Notes under the pieces: generated by a model
Seen by the model: only the letters and a program-made list of their open reading frames with translations
Told to the model about the DNA's origin: nothing
Databases searched by the model: none
Shown: positions 57,381-64,000 of the stretch, piece by piece
How positions within the stretch are numbered: position 1 is the stretch's first letter
Layout of the letters: each line of letters starts with the position of its first letter
From: Opitutaceae bacterium
Lineage (GTDB): Bacteria; Verrucomicrobiota; Verrucomicrobiia; Opitutales; Opitutaceae
Direction: 5' to 3'
Length of the DNA: 64,000 nt
Assembly (NCBI GenBank): GCA_016795545.1
Contig: JAEUGX010000066.1
Span: 18,114-82,113, forward strand
Program-made: the position numbers and the translations under genes

Positions 57381-57908
57381 ATGAAAAGACTTCTGCTGGT
57401 GCTGTGCGTGTTCCTGGGCGGCGGGCGGGCGGCGGGCGGCGAGGCGGCGACGCCCGAGCAAAGGATCGCCGCGCTCGGCCTGGCCCTGCCCGAGGTGCCG
57501 GCGGCGGTTGCCAACTACGTCCCGGCGGTCCGCAGCGGCCGGCTGGTCTTCCTCGCCGGCCAGATCGCCCGCGGCCCGGACGGCAAGTTCGTGGCCGGCA
57601 AGGTCGGGCGCGACTGCACCGAGGCCCAGGCGGCGGAGGCGGCGCGCACGTGCGCCCTGCAGCTGATCGCGGCCCTGCGGGCCGAGGTCGGCGACCTGGC
57701 GAAGGTGCGGCGCGTCGTGCGGGTCGGCGGCTTCGTCAACTGCACCGACGATTTCACGGCCCAGTCCAAGGTGGTCAACGGCGCCTCGGACCTGCTGGTC
57801 GCCGTCTTCGGCGACGCCGGCCGGCACGCCCGCGCGGCCGTCGGCGTGCCCGCGCTGCCCGCCGGAGCCCCCGTGGAGATCGAGATGATCGTGGAGCTGC
57901 GGGAATAG
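57381..57908 (+). CDS. RidA (YjgF/UK114) family protein with export signal
   Basis: A 175-residue protein. RidA enzymes deaminate reactive enamines/imines released by PLP enzymes. The fold pattern is visible (LVFLAGQIARGPDGKF, RVVRVGGFVNC, ARAAVGVPALPAGAPVEIEM with the conserved Arg). Unusually, it begins with a hydrophobic leader (MKRLLLVLCVFLGGGRAAGG), suggesting export. ATG 57381 is the only suitable start. It diverges from the dehydratase gene (147 bp) and converges with a DegT aminotransferase, whose PLP chemistry could supply a substrate (inference). Confidence 0.85.
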   Translation: MKRLLLVLCVFLGGGRAAGGEAATPEQRIAALGLALPEVPAAVANYVPAVRSGRLVFLAGQIARGPDGKFVAGKVGRDCTEAQAAEAARTCALQLIAALRAEVGDLAKVRRVVRVGGFVNCTDDFTAQSKVVNGASDLLVAVFGDAGRHARAAVGVPALPAGAPVEIEMIVELRE

Positions 57909-57919
57909 CCCGCGCGCCG

Positions 57920-59131
57920 CTACCGCTCCAGCCGCCGCGCCACGGCCCGCACCGCGGCCGCCACCTTGTCGATGTACGCGTCGGTCATCGCCTCGTTGAG
58001 CGTGAACTTGACGCAGTCGCGGAGGATCGCCTCCGCCACGGGACAGCTCGTCTGCCGGTAATCCATGGCCGTCAGCCCCAGCTGCCGCACCGGCCAGTGG
58101 CCACCGAAGAAATTGTGGTTCCGGAAGACCGGGTACTGGTAGATCGGCCGCGGGATGTAGCCCGCCTGGCAGCCGACGCCCTCCGCGGCCAGCGCCGCGG
58201 CGAACTCGTCGCGGGACACGCGGAACCGCCCCGGCTGCAGCCGCAGCACGTAGAACCAGTAGCTCGACGTGTCGCCGGGCCGGACCTCGGGCAGCAGCAG
58301 CCCCGGCGTGCCCGCCAGCGCGGCGGTCAGCCGCTCGCCGGCGCGGGTCCGGCGGGCGGCGATGTCGGGCAGGCGCGGCAGCTGCGCGGCCGCCACCGCC
58401 GACTGCGGCTCGCTGATCCGGTAATTGGGCGCCAGCTCCTCGGGGTCGCGGCCGCCGACCACCCGGTCGTAGAACTTGTCGCCCCATTTCGCGATGCCGG
58501 GGCCCAGCCGGGCGTCGTTCGTCGCCACGATGCCGCCGTCGCCGCAGCTCACGTGCTTGTGCTCGTTCAGGGAAAAGCACGCCACGTCGCCGTGCAGGCC
58601 GACCGGCCGCCCCTGCCACCGCGCGCCCCACGCCTGGGCGCAGTCCTCGACGACCGCCAGCCGGTGCTCCCGCGCCAGGGGCAGCAGCGCCGCCAGGTCG
58701 CAGGGGTTGCCGCCCAGATGCACGGGGATGATCGCCCGCGTCTTGGCCGTGATCCGGCGCCGCACATCGGCCGGGTCGAGGGTGTAGGTCTGCGGCTCCA
58801 GGTCGGCGAACACCGGCACCGCCTGCTGGTAGAGCACGCCGATGACCGTGCCCATGTCCGTGATCGGCGGCACGATGACCTCGTCGCCGGGCTGCAGGCG
58901 CAGCGCCGCGACCGCCACGTGCAGCGCGGCCGTGCCCGACGAGCACGGGAACACGTGTTCCAGCGGGTAAAGCCTCCGGAACTCGGCCACCAGCGCCGCG
59001 GTCTGGGGGCCGTTCCAGTAAAACAAGGTCTGCTGCTCCACCATGGCCGCGAGCCGCGCCAGCTCGGCCTCGCCCCACCGGCGGGGCTGCGGCACGGGTT
59101 CATCGACCAGCGGGGAAGTCGGGAGGGGCAT
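57920..59131 (-). CDS. DegT/DnrJ/EryC1/StrS-family aminotransferase
   Basis: A 403-residue PLP-dependent sugar aminotransferase, acting on keto-sugars (often nucleotide-linked). Motifs: FPCSSGTAALHVAVAAL (cofactor phosphate), PVHLGGNPCDLAAL, VVEDCAQAWGARW (Asp for pyridine N), FSLNEHKHVSCGDGG (PLP lysine in NEHKH), and RISEPQSAVAAAQL. Length is normal. It sits alone on the minus strand between RidA and the M20 gene, with a terminator-like hairpin after its start in the opposite direction. Confidence 0.92.
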   Translation of the reverse strand: MPLPTSPLVDEPVPQPRRWGEAELARLAAMVEQQTLFYWNGPQTAALVAEFRRLYPLEHVFPCSSGTAALHVAVAALRLQPGDEVIVPPITDMGTVIGVLYQQAVPVFADLEPQTYTLDPADVRRRITAKTRAIIPVHLGGNPCDLAALLPLAREHRLAVVEDCAQAWGARWQGRPVGLHGDVACFSLNEHKHVSCGDGGIVATNDARLGPGIAKWGDKFYDRVVGGRDPEELAPNYRISEPQSAVAAAQLPRLPDIAARRTRAGERLTAALAGTPGLLLPEVRPGDTSSYWFYVLRLQPGRFRVSRDEFAAALAAEGVGCQAGYIPRPIYQYPVFRNHNFFGGHWPVRQLGLTAMDYRQTSCPVAEAILRDCVKFTLNEAMTDAYIDKVAAAVRAVARRLER

Positions 59132-59164
59132 CGGCGGGGGTGATGAGGCGGCGATGTTAGGACC

Positions 59165-59213
59165 CGGGCGCCGCGGCCGTACAGCCGCAAAGCGGCGGCG
59201 CCCGCGTTTTTTT
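59165..59213 (+). promoter_or_regulatory. Terminator-like structure in leader of the M20 gene
   Basis: CGGGCGCCGC (59165-59174) pairs with GCGGCGCCCG (59195-59204), a 10-bp stem; a 7-T run follows after two bases. A nested GCGGC / GCCGC stem lies in the loop. It lies 65 bases before the M20 start with no upstream plus-strand gene close by, so it may be an attenuator or end long readthrough from ridA. Confidence 0.5.
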
Positions 59214-59277
59214 GTCCGGCTTCCGCGCCAATTTTGTGGCCTACCGACCCGCCATCGCCATTTTCGGGAGCGCCGCC

Positions 59278-60420
59278 ATGCCTGAAGCGTCCCTTCCCGA
59301 ATCCTGCGAGGCCCTCCTGGGCCGAATGATCGCGGTCGACACCGTGAATCCCAACTTCGGCGGCCCCGCCGGCGGGGAGGCGCGGCTGGCCGAGCAGCTC
59401 GAGGGTTTCGCCCGGGCGTGGGGCTTGCGGACCCGCCGCTGTCCGGTGGCCGCGGGGCGGTGCAACCTGCTGGTGACCCACGAGGTGGCGCCCGACGCGG
59501 AATGGCTGCTGTTCGAGAGCCACCTCGACACGGTCAGCGTCGACGGCATGACGGTGCCGCCGTTCCAGCTGACGGTGTCCGGCGACCGGCTGCACGGCCG
59601 CGGCGCCTGCGACACCAAGGGTTCGGGGGCCGCCATGCTGTGGGCCCTGCGCGACTACGCCCGCGGGCCCCGCGGGCCGCGCAACGTCGGGATCGCCTTC
59701 ATCCTCGACGAGGAGGCGCGGATGGAGGGGGCGCAGGCCTTTGCCGCGCGCGAGCTGCGCGAGTTTCCCCGGCTGCGCGGCGTGGTGGTCGGCGAGCCCA
59801 CCCGGCTGCGGCCGGTGGTGGCCCACAACGGCGCCCTGCGCTGGCGCAGCATCACCCGCGGCGTGGCCGCCCATTCTTCCGACCCCTCCAAGGGCCGCTC
59901 GGCCATCACGGCCATGCTCCAGGTCATCTCGGCCCTCGAGGGCCGCTTCATCCCGCTGGCCCGGCGCGAATCCCCCTTCACCGGCCGCGCCGCGGCGAGC
60001 ATCAACGTCATCCGCGGCGGCTCCGCCGTGAACATCATCCCCGACTACTGCGAGATCGTCTGCGACCGCCGGCTCGTGCCCGGGGAGACGCCCGCGCAGG
60101 TGCTGGCGGAGCGCGACGCCGCCTTGAGCGGCCTCGCCGTCGAGCACGACGGCCAGTACCTCGCCCCGCCGCTGCCGCCGGAGAATTCCGCCGCGCTGCA
60201 CGCGTGGATGGAGCCGGCGCTCGCCGCGCAGGGCCTGGATCCCGCCGCCATCGGCGCGCCCTACGCCACCGACGCCAGCCATTACGCCGCCGCCGGCGCC
60301 CAGGTGGTCGTCATCGGCCCCGGCGAACTCGCCCAGGCCCACACGCACGACGAGTGGCTGGCGCGCTCCCAGCTCGCCGCCGGCACCGGCCTCTACCTCG
60401 CCCTGATGCGGCAGCCGTGA
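59278..60420 (+). CDS. M20-family zinc peptidase/deacylase (ArgE/DapE-like)
   Basis: A 380-residue cytoplasmic metallohydrolase. Motifs in order: SHLDTVSVDG (metal His, Asp), GACDTKGSGAAML (bridging Asp), FILDEEARMEG (catalytic Glu pair), VVVGEPTRLRPV (ligand), and AHTHDEWLARSQ (last ligand His). The inserted dimerisation lid is seen near 190-295. Such enzymes remove acyl groups from amino acids or dipeptides. ATG 59278 was chosen over an upstream in-frame ATG at 59212 that falls inside the T-run hairpin. It converges with the DUF303 gene. Confidence 0.9.
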   Translation: MPEASLPESCEALLGRMIAVDTVNPNFGGPAGGEARLAEQLEGFARAWGLRTRRCPVAAGRCNLLVTHEVAPDAEWLLFESHLDTVSVDGMTVPPFQLTVSGDRLHGRGACDTKGSGAAMLWALRDYARGPRGPRNVGIAFILDEEARMEGAQAFAARELREFPRLRGVVVGEPTRLRPVVAHNGALRWRSITRGVAAHSSDPSKGRSAITAMLQVISALEGRFIPLARRESPFTGRAAASINVIRGGSAVNIIPDYCEIVCDRRLVPGETPAQVLAERDAALSGLAVEHDGQYLAPPLPPENSAALHAWMEPALAAQGLDPAAIGAPYATDASHYAAAGAQVVVIGPGELAQAHTHDEWLARSQLAAGTGLYLALMRQP

Positions 60421-60439
60421 GCGGCCGCGGCCCGGCGGG

Positions 60440-61312
60440 CTACCACCCGAACTTCTCCACGTAGGCGCGCCCGAGGCGCTCGCCCAGCTCCCGCTGGCTG
60501 GGGGCGTCGTAGTGCACGTCGTCGAAGAGCGTGAGATCGTCGCCGGCCACCAGCGCCGCGCGCGGATCGCGCGCGACCACCGCGCGTTGGGCGGCCCGGA
60601 CCACCGCGGCGTGGCGGCGGCGCGGGTCGGCGGGGTTGTCGCCGGACAGCACCACCAGCACCGGCAGGCCGGGAGCCGCGAAATCCTCCCGCACGCGGGC
60701 GATCAGTGCGGCCAGGTTGCGCCCGTAGGCCTCGGCCCAGTCCGGGCGCGTGGAATCGGCCTCGCCCTGGCACCAGACGAACCCGGCCAGCTCCACGCGG
60801 GCGCCCTCCGCCGCCAGGCGCCGCAGGGCGGCGCGGGCCTGCGCCACGAACTCGGCGTAATGGCGCGGGCCGCTCGCGGCCGCGGGATCCCAGTCGACCG
60901 CCAGGCTGGTCGCCCCGCGGCCGTGCTTGATGAGCGCGATCGGACGCGCCGGCTGGCGGTCCGCCAGGATGCGGGCGAAGCCGATCTCGGGCCCGAAGTG
61001 CCCCTCGGGGGTGCTGGCGTGCTTCGGCGACGGGCGCACCGGGACCCAGCCGCCCGAGCGGTGCGGCTCCGGCGGGCCGCCGGCGCCCTTGGCGCCGAAG
61101 CTGCAAACGTAGTCGAGGCGCACCCGGTCGGAGGCCCGCGGGTAATCCGCCGGCAGCCCGCTGGCGGCGCCGCGGCCGGCCAGGTTCGACTGCCCGGCCA
61201 GCAGGAACACCGCGACCGCGGGCGCCGGGTCCGGCGCGGCCGCGCCGCCGACGGCGGCCAGCAGGGTGAGACCGGCGGCGAACGGAAGGAGTCGGCGGAG
61301 CGCGGGAGGCAT
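60440..61312 (-). CDS. Exported sialate-O-acetylesterase-like protein (DUF303)
   Basis: A 290-residue protein with signal peptide (LLPFAAGLTLLAAVGGAAA). SGNH-type motifs of the DUF303/PF03629 family: VFLLAGQSNLAGRG (nucleophile Ser in GQSN), ALIKHGRGATSL, AGFVWCQGEADS, and DVHYDAPSQRELGERL (Asp-x-x-His equivalent). Members remove acetyl groups from carbohydrates such as sialic acid or xylan-derived sugars. ATG 61312 gives a clean signal peptide. Confidence 0.87.
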   Translation of the reverse strand: MPPALRRLLPFAAGLTLLAAVGGAAAPDPAPAVAVFLLAGQSNLAGRGAASGLPADYPRASDRVRLDYVCSFGAKGAGGPPEPHRSGGWVPVRPSPKHASTPEGHFGPEIGFARILADRQPARPIALIKHGRGATSLAVDWDPAAASGPRHYAEFVAQARAALRRLAAEGARVELAGFVWCQGEADSTRPDWAEAYGRNLAALIARVREDFAAPGLPVLVVLSGDNPADPRRRHAAVVRAAQRAVVARDPRAALVAGDDLTLFDDVHYDAPSQRELGERLGRAYVEKFGW

Positions 61313-61438
61313 GCCGGAAATCAAGGCCAGGCCCCGCGCGCGCGCAATGGCAAGATCGACTCCGGAAGTCGTCATTTCCGCGGACCAGTGGCCCGCGCGC
61401 AGGCTCGCCAACGGGGGCCGGTTCGCTAGTGGTGGCGG

Positions 61439-62692
61439 ATGCCCTCCGCCTCCGCCCGCCGCCCCGCCGTCGGGTTCATCTTCGTCACGCTCATGCTGGC
61501 GATCATGGGGTTCAGCATGATCATCCCCGTGCTGCCGCGCCTGGTCGTGCAGTTCGAGGGCGGCGACGTCACCGGCGGGTCGCACTCCTTCGGCTGGCTG
61601 GTGAGCATCTACGCGCTCATGCAGTTCGTCGGCTCGCCGGTGCTCGGCGCGTTGTCGGACCGCTTCGGGCGGCGGCCCATCATCCTGATCGCCGCGGCGG
61701 GATCGGCGATCGACTACGTGATCATGGCCCTGGCGCCGACGCTGGCCTGGTTCTTCGTGGCCCGCACCATCGCCGGGTTCACCGCCGGCGTCTACGCCAC
61801 GGCCAACGCGTACGTGGTCGACATCACGCCGCCGGACAAGCGCGCCGGCGCCTTCGGCCTGCTCGGGGCGGCGTTCGGCATCGGCTTCGTGATCGGCCCG
61901 GCGCTCGGCGGCCTGCTCGGCCAGTTCGACCTGCGGCTTCCGTTCTGGGTCGCGGCCGGGTGCTCCGCCCTGAACTGGCTTTTCGGGCTCTTCGTCCTAC
62001 CCGAGTCGCTGCCGCGCACCCACCGGCGCGCGTTCGACTGGAAGCGGGCGAACCCGGTCGGCGCGCTGCTGGCGCTGCGGCGGCTGCCCTCGGTGCTGGG
62101 GCTGGCCGGGAGCTATTTCTGCCTGGTGACGGCCCAGACGATGATCTTCTCCACCTGGGCGCTGCACTCCAGCTACCGCTACCACTGGGATCCGCTGGGC
62201 GTCGGGCTCTCGCTGATGTACGCCGGGCTGCTCTCCGGGCTGGTGCAGGGGCTGCTGGTGCGGCGGATCGTCCCGGCCATCGGCGACTCGCGCGCGGTGC
62301 TCAGCGCGTTCGGCGTGGCGATCGCCGCCTACGTCGCCTACGCCCTGGCGCCCCAGGGTTGGATGGTCTTCGCCATCCTCACCGGCGGCGCCTACGCCAC
62401 GATCTCGGGCCCCGCCCTGCAATCGTACATCACCCGGCGGGTCCCGCCAAACGAACACGGCGCGGTGCAGGGCGTGTACGCCGGCTTGGCGAGCCTGGCC
62501 GGCATCCCGGGCCCGTTCATCGCGACCTGGAGCTTCGGCTGGGCGATCGCCCCGGAACGGAGCCTCCCCCTGCCGGGCATCGCCTTCCTCGAGGCGGCGC
62601 TGCTCATCGTCCTCGCGTTCACGCTGGCGCTGCGCTGCTTCCGCCGCGACGCCGCCCACAATCCCCCTGGACCGGCGGCCGATCCGCGCTAG
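61439..62692 (+). CDS. MFS multidrug/tetracycline-type exporter (TetA-like)
   Basis: A 417-residue inner-membrane proton antiporter of the DHA1/TetA group: GFSMIIPVLPRLVVQF in helix 1, GSPVLGALSDRFGRRPIIL between helices 2 and 3, VYATANAYVVDITPPDKRA, and GIGFVIGPALGGLLGQ. Such pumps export drugs or metabolites. It diverges from the DUF303 gene (126 bp) and is followed after 9 bases by the hydrolase gene, perhaps as an operon. No local regulator. Confidence 0.88.
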   Translation: MPSASARRPAVGFIFVTLMLAIMGFSMIIPVLPRLVVQFEGGDVTGGSHSFGWLVSIYALMQFVGSPVLGALSDRFGRRPIILIAAAGSAIDYVIMALAPTLAWFFVARTIAGFTAGVYATANAYVVDITPPDKRAGAFGLLGAAFGIGFVIGPALGGLLGQFDLRLPFWVAAGCSALNWLFGLFVLPESLPRTHRRAFDWKRANPVGALLALRRLPSVLGLAGSYFCLVTAQTMIFSTWALHSSYRYHWDPLGVGLSLMYAGLLSGLVQGLLVRRIVPAIGDSRAVLSAFGVAIAAYVAYALAPQGWMVFAILTGGAYATISGPALQSYITRRVPPNEHGAVQGVYAGLASLAGIPGPFIATWSFGWAIAPERSLPLPGIAFLEAALLIVLAFTLALRCFRRDAAHNPPGPAADPR

Positions 62693-62701
62693 GCTGCCGG
62701 C

Positions 62702-63499
62702 ATGATCCCCCGCTGCCTGCTCGTGCTGAGCCTGCTGGCCGCGACGGCCTGGTCCCAGACCGCCGCTTTGGTCCGGTTGGAGAACTCCCCGCGCCACCAT
62801 GAATGGATCGCCGTGGACCGCGGCGGGCGCACCGTGCACGCCTTCGTCGCCTATCCCGAGGTGGCGAAGCGGGCGATGGTGGTCCTGGTGATCCACGAGA
62901 ACCGCGGGCTCAACGACTGGGCGCGCGCCGTGGCCGACCGGCTGGCCGAGGCCGGGTACATCGCCGTGGCGCCCGACCTGCTGTCCGGCGCCGCCCCGGG
63001 CGGGGGCCGCACCCGCGATTTCCCCTCGGCCGACGCGGCCCGCGAGGCGCTCGGCAAGCTCGACGCCGCGGAGGTGCTGGCGGACCTCAACGCGGTCGCC
63101 GACCACGCGCGGCGTCTGCCCGCCGCCGACGGCCGGCTGGCGGTCGCCGGATTCTGCTGGGGCGGCACGCAGGCCTGGCGCGTGGCGGCCGCGCGCCCCG
63201 ACCTCGTCCAGGCCCACGTCTTCTACGGTTCGCCGCCGGCGGAAGCCGCCGCCTACGCCGCCATCCGCTGTCCGGTCCTGGGCTACTACGGCGGCAACGA
63301 CGCCCGCATCAACGCCACGATTGATCAATCGGCCGCCGCCATGCGGGCCGCCGGGAAATCCTTCGCTCCGGTCATCTACGAGGGGGCCGGCCACGCCTTC
63401 ATGCGCGCGGGCGAGGAGGCGGACGCGGCGTCCCCCAATCACCAGGCCCTGGTCGCCGGCTGGCAACGCCTGCTCGCGGCGCTGGCCGCGGAGCGTTAG
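62702..63499 (+). CDS. Dienelactone hydrolase-family protein, exported
   Basis: A 265-residue alpha/beta-hydrolase with signal peptide (RCLLVLSLLAATAWSQ). Catalytic triad: Cys in VAGFCWGGTQAW, Asp in YYGGNDARI, His in EGAGHAFMRAG. The Cys nucleophile identifies the dienelactone hydrolase group, which hydrolyses lactones or short esters. Also VIHENRGLNDWARAVAD, the usual oxyanion region. It follows the MFS gene by 9 bases. Confidence 0.92.
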   Translation: MIPRCLLVLSLLAATAWSQTAALVRLENSPRHHEWIAVDRGGRTVHAFVAYPEVAKRAMVVLVIHENRGLNDWARAVADRLAEAGYIAVAPDLLSGAAPGGGRTRDFPSADAAREALGKLDAAEVLADLNAVADHARRLPAADGRLAVAGFCWGGTQAWRVAAARPDLVQAHVFYGSPPAEAAAYAAIRCPVLGYYGGNDARINATIDQSAAAMRAAGKSFAPVIYEGAGHAFMRAGEEADAASPNHQALVAGWQRLLAALAAER

Positions 63500-63581
63500 C
63501 CGGGTCGGGCCGAGGCCGGCCGGGGGCTCTCGACTCTCATCCCCTCCCCTCGATTCACCCCCCGTTACGGACCTCTCCGCC

Positions 63582-64000
63582 TCACCGCGCCGGCGGGCCG
63601 CCGTGATGCACCTTGTGCGCGGCGTACGCCGCGGTGTCCGCCAGCATGGCGTCGATGGTCGCCGCGAGCGGCTCGAGCCGCACGAGTCCGGAAAAGACCG
63701 CCTTGTCCCCGATGCCGTCGGTGAGGATGAACGCCGGGCGCTGGTTGACCTCGTGCGCGAAGAACTCCGCCGTGCTGGCGTCGACGCGCGCCCGGACCTC
63801 GGCTGATCCCGCCGCCTGGCGCAGCTGGCGCGCATCGAGCCGGGCGGCCTGGGCCGCGACGCCGACCGCCACGGCCAGGTCGCCGATCTTCCGGCCTTCC
63901 CTCAGCGCCGCGCGAGCCAGCGCGAGCCGGATCCGGTCGTCGGCGACGCCGAGCTCGCGGCCCGCCTCGGCCACGTAATTGGGGGCGCGGTAGTCGCCCT
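63582..64000 (-). CDS. DsbA-family (FrnE-like) oxidoreductase, C-terminal part only
   Basis: The frame is open to the right edge, so the start is outside the window. The 139 visible residues match the C-terminal half of DSBA/FrnE-like thioredoxin-fold proteins: a helical insertion (DDRIRLALARAALREG), then EVNQRPAFILTDGIGDKA (cis-Pro region) and VFSGLVRLEPLAATIDA. The active-site CxxC half is not visible. An in-frame GTG at 63974 is unlikely to be the true start, since the codons before it continue without a stop. Confidence 0.75.
   Translation of the reverse strand, partial: GDYRAPNYVAEAGRELGVADDRIRLALARAALREGRKIGDLAVAVGVAAQAARLDARQLRQAAGSAEVRARVDASTAEFFAHEVNQRPAFILTDGIGDKAVFSGLVRLEPLAATIDAMLADTAAYAAHKVHHGGPPAR

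Noticed and set aside
54501..57908. A 1135-codon open frame on the plus strand opposite the dehydratase gene, ending in ridA.
   Set aside because: High-GC DNA gives long antisense frames. The translated part opposite the dehydratase is Arg/Pro/Ala-rich without domains; only the last 175 residues are the real RidA.

Overview
The window is high-GC DNA (about 70 percent by eye), densely coded, with genes on both strands and many short divergent or convergent arrangements. Three things suggest a Verrucomicrobiota member, most likely of the Opitutaceae: a sigma factor / FecR / STN-type TonB receptor set, a second TonB-dependent receptor with a short alanine-rich leader, and many secreted esterases, FG-GAP and LamG proteins mixed with sugar-acid enzymes. 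The lineage is inferred from gene style; no rRNA is present to confirm it. No phage, insertion sequence or CRISPR array was seen.

Positions 1-22,620 are mostly core genes. They hold pyruvate phosphate dikinase (5' end outside the window) with a clear terminator, an Fsr-type efflux pump, an HpcH/HpaI aldolase with an unknown partner, tRNA-Leu(UAG), an unknown membrane protein, phosphatidylserine decarboxylase, a YqhD-like alcohol dehydrogenase, a cell-surface-signalling operon (ECF sigma, FecR, STN TonB receptor, thioredoxin-like protein), a TPR protein, ClpB and HflX. Positions 22,620-27,840 hold a minus-strand run (FCD regulator, ceramidase-like hydrolase, hexapeptide acyltransferase, GIY-YIG protein, DUF218 protein) and a TSUP exporter. 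A near-perfect CTGTATACAG palindrome lies in front of the regulator.

Positions 28,086-54,410 look like a plant-polysaccharide and sugar-acid utilisation region. One arm (LamG, FG-GAP, AXE1-type esterase, MFS transporter) diverges from a GH28 pectinase and a tandem alpha/beta-hydrolase. Next come an MFS / PLP enzyme / epimerase-like / SDR operon, two paralogous GntR-LacI hybrid regulators, a second HpcH/HpaI aldolase, a sulfatase-modifying-factor/BNR/MORN fusion, an SGNH esterase coupled to an amidohydrolase, a TonB receptor, and a xylose-isomerase-like TIM barrel. Positions 54,540-64,000 carry a doubled 897-residue UxaA/GarD-type dehydratase, an exported RidA, a DegT aminotransferase, an M20 peptidase, a DUF303 esterase, an MFS transporter, a dienelactone hydrolase and a partial DsbA-like protein.

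A plausible working model (inference) is as follows. Secreted GH28 and esterases release acidic sugars, which enter through the TonB receptor and MFS carriers. Intracellular dehydratases and SDR or isomerase enzymes convert them to 2-keto acids. The HpcH/HpaI aldolases then cleave these to pyruvate, under the GntR-LacI regulators. The most unusual items are the doubled dehydratase whose cysteine motifs survive only in the extra copy, the three-part FGE/BNR/MORN fusion, a shared operator-like motif near the GntR-LacI regulated genes, and two families of short interspersed intergenic repeats.
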